DNA of 64,000 nucleotides, taken from NCBI GenBank assembly GCA_900175165.2, contig FWWN02000627.1:253036-317035 (forward strand). The letters run 5' to 3'. The notes beneath the pieces are model-generated. The model saw nothing but the letters and a program-made list of their open reading frames with translations, searched no databases and had not been told where the DNA came from. This stretch comes from Rhizomucor pusillus (Eukaryota; Mucoromycota; Mucoromycetes; Mucorales; Lichtheimiaceae). Shown piece after piece: positions 11,004-19,714 of this stretch. The translations under genes were made by a program, and so were the position numbers. Each line of letters starts with the position of its first letter. Position 1 is the stretch's first letter.

Positions 11004-13254
11004 TTAGTCAACTTCTTCCATCTTGGAGGTTTCGACAACTTCGTCAGCAGTTTCGGTGGCAGCGGGCTCATCAGCCATCTCTTCCTCATCGATAGAAAGA
11101 CCAAGAGCAACCATGCGGTGAATACGGTTAGCGAAGGTGCTGGGTTCGTCAAGGCTGAAACCAGAAGTCAACAAAGCAGTCTCGTACAACAAGGTGGTGA
11201 GATCCTTGACGGTGCGGTCGCTAGAGTCGGCAGCAACCTTCTCCTTGAGGGACTTGATGATAGGGTGCTTGGGGTTGAGTTCGAAGGTCTTCTTGGAGGC
11301 CATGTAAGAGGACATGCTGTTGTCACGGAGAGCCTGAGCCTTCATGATACGTTCCATGTTGGCAGACCAACCGAATTGACCGGTGGTAAGAACGCATGGG
11401 GAGTCAGTGAGCTTGTTGGAGACGACAACCTTCTCAACCTTGTCGCTACCCAAAATTTCCTTGACGTGCTTGCAAAGGTCCTCGAACTTCTTTTCCTCTT
11501 CTTCGCGGGCCTTCTTCTCTTCCTCATCTTCCTCGATCTCGACACCTTCCTTGGTAATGCAGACAAGCTTCTTATCGTCATATTCCTTGAGCTGGGTGGT
11601 GGAGTATTCATCAATAGGGTCGGTCATCAAAAGGACTTCAATGCCCTTCTTCTTGAAACCTTCCAAGAATGGAGAGTTCTCAATGGCAGCGCGGGACTCG
11701 CCAGTGATGTAGTAGATGTTCTTTTGCTTCTCGGGCATGCGAGTGACATAGTCCTTGAGAGAAGTCATCTCGTCGCCAGACTTGGTGGAGTAGTAACGGA
11801 GGAGGTCGGCAAGCTTCTGGCGGTTCTGGGAGTCTTCGTGGATACCGAGCTTGAGGTTCTTGGAGAAGGCTTCGTAGAACTTGTCAAAGTTCTCCTTGTC
11901 TTCAGCGATTTCAGCGAACATTTCAAGGCACTTCTTGACGAGGTTCTTGCGGATAACCTTCAAAATCTTGTTCTGCTGGAGCATCTCACGAGAAATGTTG
12001 AGAGGCAAGTCCTCAGAGTCGACGACACCCTTCACGAAGTTGAGCCATTCAGGGATCAATTCGTCGCAGTCATCCATAATGAAGACACGGCGGACGTACA
12101 ACTTGATGTTATTGCGCTTCTTCTTGGTCTCGAACAAGTCGAAGGGAGCACGCTTGGGGACAAAGAGGATAGCGCGGAATTCAAGCTGACCTTCAACGGA
12201 AAAGTGCTTGACAGCCAAGTGGTCCTCCCAGTCGTTGGTGAGAGCCTTGTAGAACTGCGCATATTCTTCAGACTTGATGTCTTCGGGGTTGCGGGTCCAG
12301 AGCGGCTTGGTCTTGTTAAGTTCCTCCGTGTCGGTGGTCTTCTCCTTGATGGTCTTCTTCTTCTTCTCGTCCTTCTTCTCATCCTCATCCTCAACTTCTT
12401 CGATCTTGGGCTTCTCTTCGCCTTCCTTGACCTCTTCAGCCTCGTCGTCAGAGACTTCCTTCTCGACCTCCTTTTCAACAACGAGCTGGATAGGGTAGGA
12501 GATGAATTCAGAGTGTTTCTTGACAATATCCTTGATTCTGCGTTCCTCAAGGTACTCGAGCTAAATAAGGAATTCAAACTCAGCATACCTGTGTCAACTA
12601 GAAGGAGCTGGAAAAAACGGGAACTTACCTGGTCTTCCTTCAAGTAAAGGCGCATCTCAGTACCGCGACCAAGGCGGGGGTTGACTTCATCGCGGGTGAT
12701 GGTGAAGGAACCGCCAGCGGAGGAGGCCCAGATGTATTGCTCGTCATCGTTGTGCTTGGTGATGACTTCGACCTTGTCAGCAACAAGGTAGGCAGAGTAG
12801 AAACCGACACCGAATTGACCGATCATGGAGATATCAGCGCCAGAGGAGAGAGCTTCCATGAAAGCCTTGGTACCGGATTTGGCAATGGTACCAAGGTTGT
12901 TGACGAGATCGGCCTTGGTCATACCAATACCGCTATCGCGGATAGACAAGATGTTGTGTTCCTTGTCGGGGATGATGCGAATGTAGAGATCCTTCTCGGA
13001 TTCGAGAACGGAAGGGTCGGTCAAGGACTGGTAGCGAATCTTGTCCAAGGCATCAGAGGCGTTGGAGATCAACTCACGCAAGAAGATTTCCTAAAATCCC
13101 AAACGATATCATGTCAAAACGCCGTTCTACCAAGCAGAACTCTGTTCAATTCTTTTTACGTTACCTTGTTGGAGTAGAAGGTGTTGATGATCAAGCTCAT
13201 CAACTGAGAGATCTCAGCTTGGAAGGTGAAGGTTTCGGTCTCGGGAGCGCTCAT
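11004..13254 (-). CDS. HSP90: Cytosolic heat shock protein 90
   Basis: Three exons read leftward: 13254-13165, 13090-12629 and 12560-11004, encoding 702 residues. Hsp90 is an ATP-dependent dimeric chaperone for kinases, steroid-type receptors and many other clients. The N-terminal GHKL ATPase signatures are present ([46 protein letters not shown]). A highly charged linker rich in Glu and Lys follows (about residues 215-265), then the middle domain and the C-terminal dimerisation domain. The protein ends in MEEVD, the docking tail for TPR cochaperones, which marks the cytosolic form. Both introns are short and keep phase. The promoter carries a TATA box and heat-shock-element-like sequences (listed separately), so heat induction is likely. 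Length and motif order fit the family throughout. Confidence 0.98.
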
Positions 13255-13316
13255 GGTAAGTGTTCCTTTGGCGAAGAAAGAAGGCAGTGGAAAGGAAAGG
13301 GGCAGCCGCGCGACTG

Positions 13317-13324
13317 CTTTTATA
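13317..13324 (-). promoter_or_regulatory. TATA box of HSP90
   Basis: Read on the minus strand this is TATAAAAG, about 63-70 bp upstream of the HSP90 ATG at 13254. Confidence 0.6.
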
Positions 13325-13337
13325 CTCTCCACTGGAT

Positions 13338-13379
13338 GAAAAATTTTGAAATCCAGCAGTATCTCTTTCTAGCAGGTTC
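13338..13379 (-). promoter_or_regulatory. Heat-shock-element-like units near the HSP90 TATA box
   Basis: Plus-strand GAA at 13338 and 13348 and TTC at 13367 and 13377 form two pairs, each spaced 10 bp, as expected for alternating 5-bp HSF units with a degenerate middle unit. The first pair sits in an imperfect 25-bp palindrome flanked by CTGGAT and ATCCAG. They lie within 130 bp of the start codon. The match is imperfect, so this is a candidate only. Confidence 0.4.
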
Positions 13380-13584
13380 CATGACCATCGCGAGCTTTCA
13401 AACCCCATAAACGAGGTGGCCCGTGGTACAGATCATAATATGAACGTGTAGAATGTGCATTTACAACTAAATATGACACCATTCGACACCATGTATACGA
13501 GAAATGCAGCGTGTTAGCTACTAGTTTTATTGCAAGAAATTGAAACAATAACACGACGCGCTGCTACTGGCTGTGTGCCTAGTT

Positions 13585-13600
13585 ACTGGAACCTTCCAGT
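13585..13600. promoter_or_regulatory. Palindromic heat-shock-element core (GAA-CC-TTC)
   Basis: ACTGGAA-CC-TTCCAGT is a perfect inverted repeat with 7-bp arms. Its centre, GAACCTTC, is exactly the head-to-head nGAAnnTTCn unit bound by heat shock factor. It lies about 335 bp upstream of the HSP90 ATG. Confidence 0.5.
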
Positions 13601-13610
13601 AGACAGTATC

Positions 13611-13668
13611 CCATTTCCATTGGTCTCGGGTCGGCGAATTCTACTTTGTATCTCACCAATGGAAATGG
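13611..13668. repeat. 14-bp perfect inverted repeat containing CCAAT
   Basis: The arms CCATTTCCATTGGT (13611-13624) and ACCAATGGAAATGG (13655-13668) are exact reverse complements with a 30-bp spacer. Each arm contains a CCAAT box, so the pair could be a double binding site for the CCAAT-binding complex in the HSP90 promoter. A transcript hairpin is the alternative, since the region also lies 3' of the HMG-box gene. Confidence 0.6.
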
Positions 13669-13822
13669 ACATACCTTATATCTATCCAATAACCGCTCTT
13701 GAAAAAATCGAAAGGCTTACAAGAAAGAAAAAGATGGCACGCCTTTGTATTTATTCAAATGGCAAGTGGATGAGAGCACAAAGAGAGGGTTTTGGATTTT
13801 ACACTGGTGAGACACGGAAAAT

Positions 13823-14903
13823 TTACAACGAATGACTGGAGTAGTCAAAGGAGGAAACCGTCGACTCCAATGGTTCGCAACAACACGATGAGTCCTGCAG
13901 GAACGGTTCTTGAGTAGAGGATGTTGTTTGCCATCCAGGGACGCGTTCGTACCTAAAATCTTTTGGATGATGATACAAATCGAATACCTGCTCATGGGAG
14001 GATGACCCAAGATAGGTTTCGTGACCCAAGGCAAACGTCGATTCAATGGAGGAAGTTGTCGAGATGGAAAAGGAAATAGATGGGCGAGGAGGGTAGCCTA
14101 AAAAAGCACTTTGTCGATATGCAGCAATGTCTTCAAGAGGAGGCGCCAATTGCTGGTCCGCGGCGTAGTATGCATCTTCCTCATGGAAATTACCATATGT
14201 GTAAGGTGACAACAGTAGCGCTTCCGGTGGCGTCTGGCTCCCCTCTTGCATCAGATAGGAAGGATTTGCGTAAGGTATTGGACTCAGCCATGACGGCATC
14301 GCATGGGCAGGATCGAGTGGGTGGCTCAAGTAGTATGTCTGTTCCATATTTCTTGCCATATCCATCGATGAGCTATCTTGAGATGACGTTGCAGGCATGG
14401 TAGAATATTCCAACGATGGTGATGGTTGCTCCTTTTTCTTGTTTTTCGTGCTGCGTTTTTTCCTTTTTGGCGTATACTTGTAGTTTGGATATCTAGTAAC
14501 AAGATCAGATATGTTCTCGTACATTACAGAAATTATCAATTAATCATATAACTTACGTGATAGAATGTTGCTGCTTGGCTTTCTCTGCAATGTTCCTGTA
14601 TTTTTGCTTCACATTTTCTGATTCTCTGCGCCACCATTTCGCCACAACCTTGGAGATATCGCGATGGTTGGCACCAGGGCAACGCGCTACGATTTCTTTC
14701 TGTTTCTCGAGACGGTAGGCCATGAAACAGTTCATGGGACGCGGAATCCGGTCGCTATCTTGTTTCTTTTGCTTTCTTCTTGGACGACGGGTACGCGATT
14801 TTACCATTGATACAATGTTGGCAAGATCCCGAATATCCTTCTCTTGAGCTGCATCAAGCAGAACCTTTGGGGAGCATACAGTTGTCTTTTCCGGTTTGGA
14901 CAT
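13823..14903 (-). CDS. HMG-box (MATA_HMG/Ste11-like) transcription factor
   Basis: Two exons read leftward (14903-14557 and 14492-13823) encode 338 residues. One HMG box runs from about residue 55 to 130: RIPRPMNCFMAYRLEKQKEI, then NHRDISKVVAKWW, then SENVKQKYRNIAEKAK, followed by a basic tail (YKYTPKRKKR). The single 64-nt intron interrupts the box near its end, and joining it gives the usual HSITYPNYKY continuation. The rest is Ser-, Pro- and Tyr-rich, typical of an activation region. I chose the ATG at 14903. An upstream in-frame stretch to 15014 is hydrophobic, and a TATA-like TTATAAAT at 15013-15020 places that stretch in the promoter or leader. The box is close to those of fungal mating-type and Ste11-type regulators, but the neighbours are not those of the Mucorales sex locus. 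Confidence 0.85.
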
Positions 14904-15378
14904 GATAAACGAGAGTACTACCAAGGAATGGAATGGGAATATAGGGAAGAAAAAATAGAAAGAGAGAAAAAGAATGACGAGAAGAAGAACGCTGCTCTTA
15001 CCACTGGAAACCATTTATAAGTGGTCCTTTATATCACAATCAAGTCAGCTAAAATAAGCCGAAGTCGTCTACCTAGTCGTAAAGTAAGAGTGTTAGGATG
15101 ACCATTTCTAAATATGGTTTCCTGTTGTCCATGTTTCATTCATTTGTTGCAAGGAAGGAAAGACGGCAATGACGTATACGCGAGAATCTTAACATTACGA
15201 TGATGCGCGCCCGAACAGAACATACGACGATTTCTTCCAGTATTTAAAACAATTGGACAGATCTGTCACAATGAATTCACTGCAACGATTTGCTGGAATG
15301 GCTCCAATATGAATAACTCATGCTGATTGGATCTTCCACGAATGTACGTATATTGAATCAAAACAAAGATATGTTCAT
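14904..15378. other. Intergenic, HMG-box gene promoter and L35 3' flank
   Basis: 475 bp. It holds the TATA-like sequence of the HMG-box gene (15013-15020, minus strand) and the 3' flank of L35. No gene seen. Confidence 0.4.
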
Positions 15379-16114
15379 CTATGCCTTAACAGCGTACTTG
15401 CGGAGAGGGAAGTAAGCCTCCTTCTTCTGTTGCTTGACAGTCTTGAGGCTGCGCTCGTAGGGAGTCAAGGCACGGCGCATAGCACGGGTTTTCTTGACAC
15501 GCAAATCCAAGGGAAGGTACTTCTTCTTCTTGTAGAAGAGACGAAGCTGTTCGCGCTGGGTCTGGCTGATAACGGTCAAGGTGCGAGCAATGTTCTTGCG
15601 GGCAGTGCCACTAGTAATTTTCAGTTTGCATAAATATACATCCGTATCCACATGTATAAGTGCAAGCCGTAAACTTACATTTGCTGAAGCTTGGAGGCAG
15701 AGGCACCAGCGACCTTTTGGACGCGGAGACTGGCAAGCTCCTGCTTTTGCTCATCAAGGATCTTGAGAAGCTCAGCCTTGTTCTTGTTGCGAAGTTCGTA
15801 GGCTTTGACGCCGGCCTAATAGAAAAATTGCTTTTGTGAGCTAGCTGCAATTGCAAATGTACATATAGTGATCCAGCCGGTGCTTCTTTGCTTTTGGCTC
15901 CTTTCTTTCTTTGTACTCCTCTCTTAAATTCACGGAATGTGTTTGGCAAATGCTGGTGGTGCTGCTGACAATTCTGACATGCGCTGAATTTCGTGATCTC
16001 GAGACCGACGTTGCCACATCTGCATTCTACGCATCATTGACCGGAAAGCAAAGAGCACACGACATGGATCGACTGGTGGATGGATGGATAATAGATTTCA
16101 GTGATACGCACCAT
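15379..16114 (-). CDS. RPL35: 60S ribosomal protein L35 (uL29)
   Basis: Exons read leftward: 16114-16112 (ATG only), 15815-15679, 15610-15379. The total is 372 nt, giving 123 residues, the length of eukaryotic L35. The protein begins [20 protein letters not shown], continues through [14 protein letters not shown] and [20 protein letters not shown], and ends [12 protein letters not shown]35 sits at the exit tunnel of the large ribosomal subunit. The coding sequence opens right after a TTAG acceptor with no ATG in front, so the start must come from an upstream exon. The best candidate is an ATG directly followed by a GTGCGT donor at 16111-16110, which makes a 296-nt first intron. A long first intron beside the start codon is common in ribosomal protein genes. 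The start exon is inferred; exons 2 and 3 are certain. Confidence 0.93.
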
Positions 16115-16485
16115 GACGACGAATTGAAGGGGGGATCATACTTGGTTGCCAGGGCTGCATTTCAGGTCTACGCACAGCCGTTTCGGAGTCTGTATGATGC
16201 TCAAGAACTGGAGTGAATTTGTAGACCTCTGATATGTTAAAGGACCTGCAAAATTTACTGGACCTTTAGAGTACATAGCCATTATTTTAGTTGATGGCAT
16301 CTGCGTCAAATGCCCCCTTATTAATAAAAGAACAATTTTATGAAGTGTATATTGTCGCAGGAGAAGAAAAAATAACAGATAGTACAAAGGAAAATACAGC
16401 ATTAAGTAGATCATAAACAAGAAGGGAACGAAGGTAATTATTAGGAAGTTCTGCATAGATATAGTTTTGAAATTCAAGGATCGTT

Positions 16486-16901
16486 TTAATCTTTTTGCTT
16501 TCTTGGCGTATTGGAAGGAGAGTTGTTGCATAGCGGGATCTCCAGGTCTGATGTCCTGAGATAAATGCTGTCATAGTCCGGCGTCAAGTTAGGATAGAGA
16601 CTAGTAATGTCTACAGTTGTTGTATGATTTTGATGCTCGAATCTTTCTTGTCTAGGTGACAAATGATCTTCCGCTCTCGTGGGCGACCCCAGAATTCGGG
16701 CAACACCATTTGGTGTAAGAATGATTCCGTGTTGGAAGTCCAAAACTTGTCGGTAGCAAGTATATCGTTGATGGCATCAATATTGAAAAATGCCCAAAAC
16801 ATCGCCATTTTTTCTCTCCAAGCTCGATCCGATAAATTCTTCAGCGAAGGTTTCTCTTTGAAAGCGTTGGATGCGTTGTACTCTGGCTGAAACTGCATCA
16901 T
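16486..16901 (-). CDS. Hypothetical protein, possibly broken
   Basis: Two overlapping minus-strand frames look coding. The upstream one (16901-16611) includes LSDRAWREKMAMFWAFFNID and LPEFWGRPRERK. The downstream one (16743-16486) includes ILTPNGVARILGSPTRAE and ends in a basic tail, PRKQKD. They overlap by over 100 bp, and no intron with GT-AG borders joins them cleanly. This may be one protein with a frameshift or two chance frames. I recognise no family, and the upstream start is uncertain because an acceptor-like GATGCAG precedes the coding stretch. Confidence 0.25.
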
Positions 16902-17242
16902 TAACGTAAGGTATGAATTCCTTGCAAACTTGACACTTCAACCCCTCTCTCTGTCATGAACCACTTTCGTGTTTCATCTTATCACCATGCACAAAATTGT
17001 TTATTTCATCTTCTTCCCTTTTTAGCTTGCCTGTAATCTTCAGACATTAGATAATCTTGTCAGGCACTTATAAACCAGCGATGCATGGGCGAATGTCAGG
17101 GTTACTAAAACCGGAAAACTGTGGAGACAGGCTGTGACCGGCACTGTGGAGCTCAGTGCTGAGAGAGGGGTTGGTGAGCACTTTTCGGCGGACTCCCGGG
17201 CGCCATTTTCAAGCAAAAACTGAGGCATCTTTCTCAGTCCTT
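16902..17242. other. Mdv1 upstream region
   Basis: 341 bp upstream of the Mdv1 ATG. The Mdv1 frame stays open back to 17156 but has no ATG there, so 17243 is the likely start. No specific site recognised. Confidence 0.4.
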
Positions 17243-19671
17243 ATGCCATATCCGGATACAACGCGCAGCAGTAAAAAGAATGAAAGTGCGGGGGGATCCA
17301 CTTCACTCGGACCAGCAGCAGCTCCTCCTGGTGCTGCTGCCCAGAACGCAACAGCCCTGGTAAACAGTGCGCGAAACAGGGCAGTTGGAATCGCCAACGC
17401 TGCGCGAGACTGGCTCCATCCACCTTCCTTCCCCGATTGGTTCTCGTCACTGTCTCAAATCGAGTCCTTAACAACCGTCATGTTCAGTCCTCTTGGTGGG
17501 CACCCTGCATATCGGAGCGAATCGCTTGCGAGGGCATTGCAGCTTATGCAACAACAACAACAGCAACGACAGAGATCTGCTCAAACGTCATCTGGTTCGG
17601 ACGTGGTTCTACACAGCGGACGTCTTGCGCTGCCCCCAAGCTCCGAGTTGTTGAAAGCCGAGATACCCGAGTCCCAAGCACCGTTATCACTATTCCAAGG
17701 ATTTGCAGCCGCGTATCCTTCACTGACAAGCCCAGGTTCTCCGAGCACATCGCCAAAAAGGTCTCGACACCGACGGAAAAAGCATGGAAGCACAGCTAGT
17801 ATAGGTGCGTCAGACATCTCGATATATGCACTGTAAAGAACGGTAATGCTGACTATGCATTCAGGCTCGGATGGGAACCGGACTTTGACACAGATCATTG
17901 CTGAACGAGAACAAAAGATGAAAGAAGGCGATAAGCTTCAAATGCAAAAGGTTTTTTTTTATCAGAGGGCAGAAAATGCATCAATCACCACAGATATAAC
18001 TGACAGTCGAATGTAACCAGTCTTCCACAGCAAACGAAATCAACCAAATCAACTTGCAAATAGAGGAACTTATAAACAAGCGAAAAGCACTAGAAGCCAG
18101 ATGGGCAAAATTAGAAGCAAAAGAGCAGCAACTTCGATCAACAAGTACGTGTAAATGGATCATACGTAAACTAATCACTCATGTCATCGCATGTGCAATC
18201 TAGTCGATAATTTGAACGATTCCATCGTATCTGCAGATGACGAAAGCCGAGCGAGCGACGTAGTGAGCTCTAGAACCGATAACCAAGAAACAGATTCAGA
18301 AGAAGAGATTTTTGAACGTGGAAAATGCTACAAGACTTTGGAAGGTCACGAAGACGATGTAATCTGCGTCGATTTCAACCATCCAAAGGGTATCTTGGTT
18401 TCGTCATCAATGGATGGCACTGTACGAGCTTGGGATCTCCATCGCAACCGATGCGTAGGCGACCTTGCAACTCATCCAAGTCTAGTGCGGTGTGTAAAGG
18501 TCAACGACGCACATTTGCTAACCGGATCCGACAATGGAACCATAAAACAATGGGACCTCTCGATGATACCACCTTTACCTTCATCCCCCAGCACAGTCAG
18601 CTCTATTTCAAGCCAATCAGACAGCTCCTCTTCACCGACGCCAGGAGAATCGCTACCATCTCTATGCAACTGCTGTGTCGGAACCTTAGAAGGCCATCGA
18701 GGTGAAGTCACCGCACTTCACTTTGAAAATTCCACAGCAGTAAGTCTCAATCTATGCAGAATATCATGAAGATTAAATTGATTTGACATTCGACACCCTT
18801 CAAGGTATCTGGTGCGAACGATAAAACTATGAAGCAGTGGGATCTGGAGACCCAACAATGTGTTCTTACCCTGGATGTCATGTGGGCTACCAACAGTACA
18901 GCTTCTTCATCCAAATTGCATACCCAGGTCCCTCTCGGTCAATGGTCGCTGGATGGACTTTATGATTACCTAGAAATGAGCGAGAACTACATTGGAGCAT
19001 TACAGTTTTGGAACTTTGCGCTTGCTAGTGGAACAATAGATGGCAAGATACGGATGTGGGATCGTAAGTTGGATTTTAAACATGAATTTGGATGTATCCA
19101 CTGATAATTACCTACTTGCGCAGTGCGTACTGGACAGGTACATCGCACTTTGCCAGCACACAATGGTGAGTCTCTCGTTCATTTCCCGGTGTAAAAAGAA
19201 TTGTTTGTAACCATCTAATATTTTGCAGGTGCTATCACTTGTTTGCAATTCGACGAAATCCACCTAGTTAGCGGAGGCGTTGATAAGAATATAAAGGTCC
19301 GTTTCGAGAACAGGAAAACGTTACGCAAAAAATTATCCAACTAACAGCAAAGAGTGCAATTTAGATTTGGGATTTGCGCACAGGTTCCGTATTCGATACG
19401 CTGAGCTTCAGCGATCCAGTGACATCTTTGCAATTTGATGCAAGCCGCATTGTTAGCTCGACCACTCGAGAAACCATTGATGTATGTTTCCCACAATCTT
19501 CTTATCACGAGGCAAAGTATTGACACTCGTCACCTGTAGATTTATAACCGCACATCCTTCCAACATACCACTTTATCTGGACACGGTGATCAAGTCAATT
19601 CAGTACGGTTCCGCGAGAGCGTACTGGCAAGCGGTGGCAATGATCACGTTGTCAAACTATGGGCACTTTAA
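17243..19671 (+). CDS. MDV1: WD40 mitochondrial division protein, Mdv1/Caf4-like
   Basis: Nine exons (17243-17804, 17865-17950, 18021-18144, 18204-18739, 18805-19063, 19124-19165, 19229-19296, 19365-19481, 19540-19671) encode 641 residues. Mdv1 bridges Fis1 on the outer mitochondrial membrane to the dynamin Dnm1 and drives fission. The N-terminal ~190 residues are helical and low-complexity with a Gln run. A coiled coil follows (about 210-260; IEELINKRKALEARWAKLEA), the dimerisation part in Mdv1. An acidic linker comes next, then WD repeats starting at CYKTLEGHEDDVICVDF and ending VVKLWAL at the C-terminus. Clear WD pairs include GTVRAWDL, GTIKQWDL, KTMKQWDLE, GKIRMWDL and KNIKIWDL. Intron 2 uses a weak GTTTTT donor. 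The repeats alone would fit other WD proteins; the coiled coil before the propeller favours Mdv1. Confidence 0.85.
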
Positions 19672-19714
19672 ACAAACAACGATCTATGTAACATAATGTA
19701 TGGTGTTTATTAGC

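Noticed and set aside
11118..12647. 509-codon plus-strand open frame
   Set aside because: It lies antisense over HSP90. Its Leu-, Val- and Phe-rich composition is the mirror of the HSP90 coding sequence.
14557..15014. Longer start of the HMG-box protein with a hydrophobic N-terminus
   Set aside because: A TATA-like sequence overlaps the proposed upstream start, and a hydrophobic leader makes no sense for an HMG-box factor.
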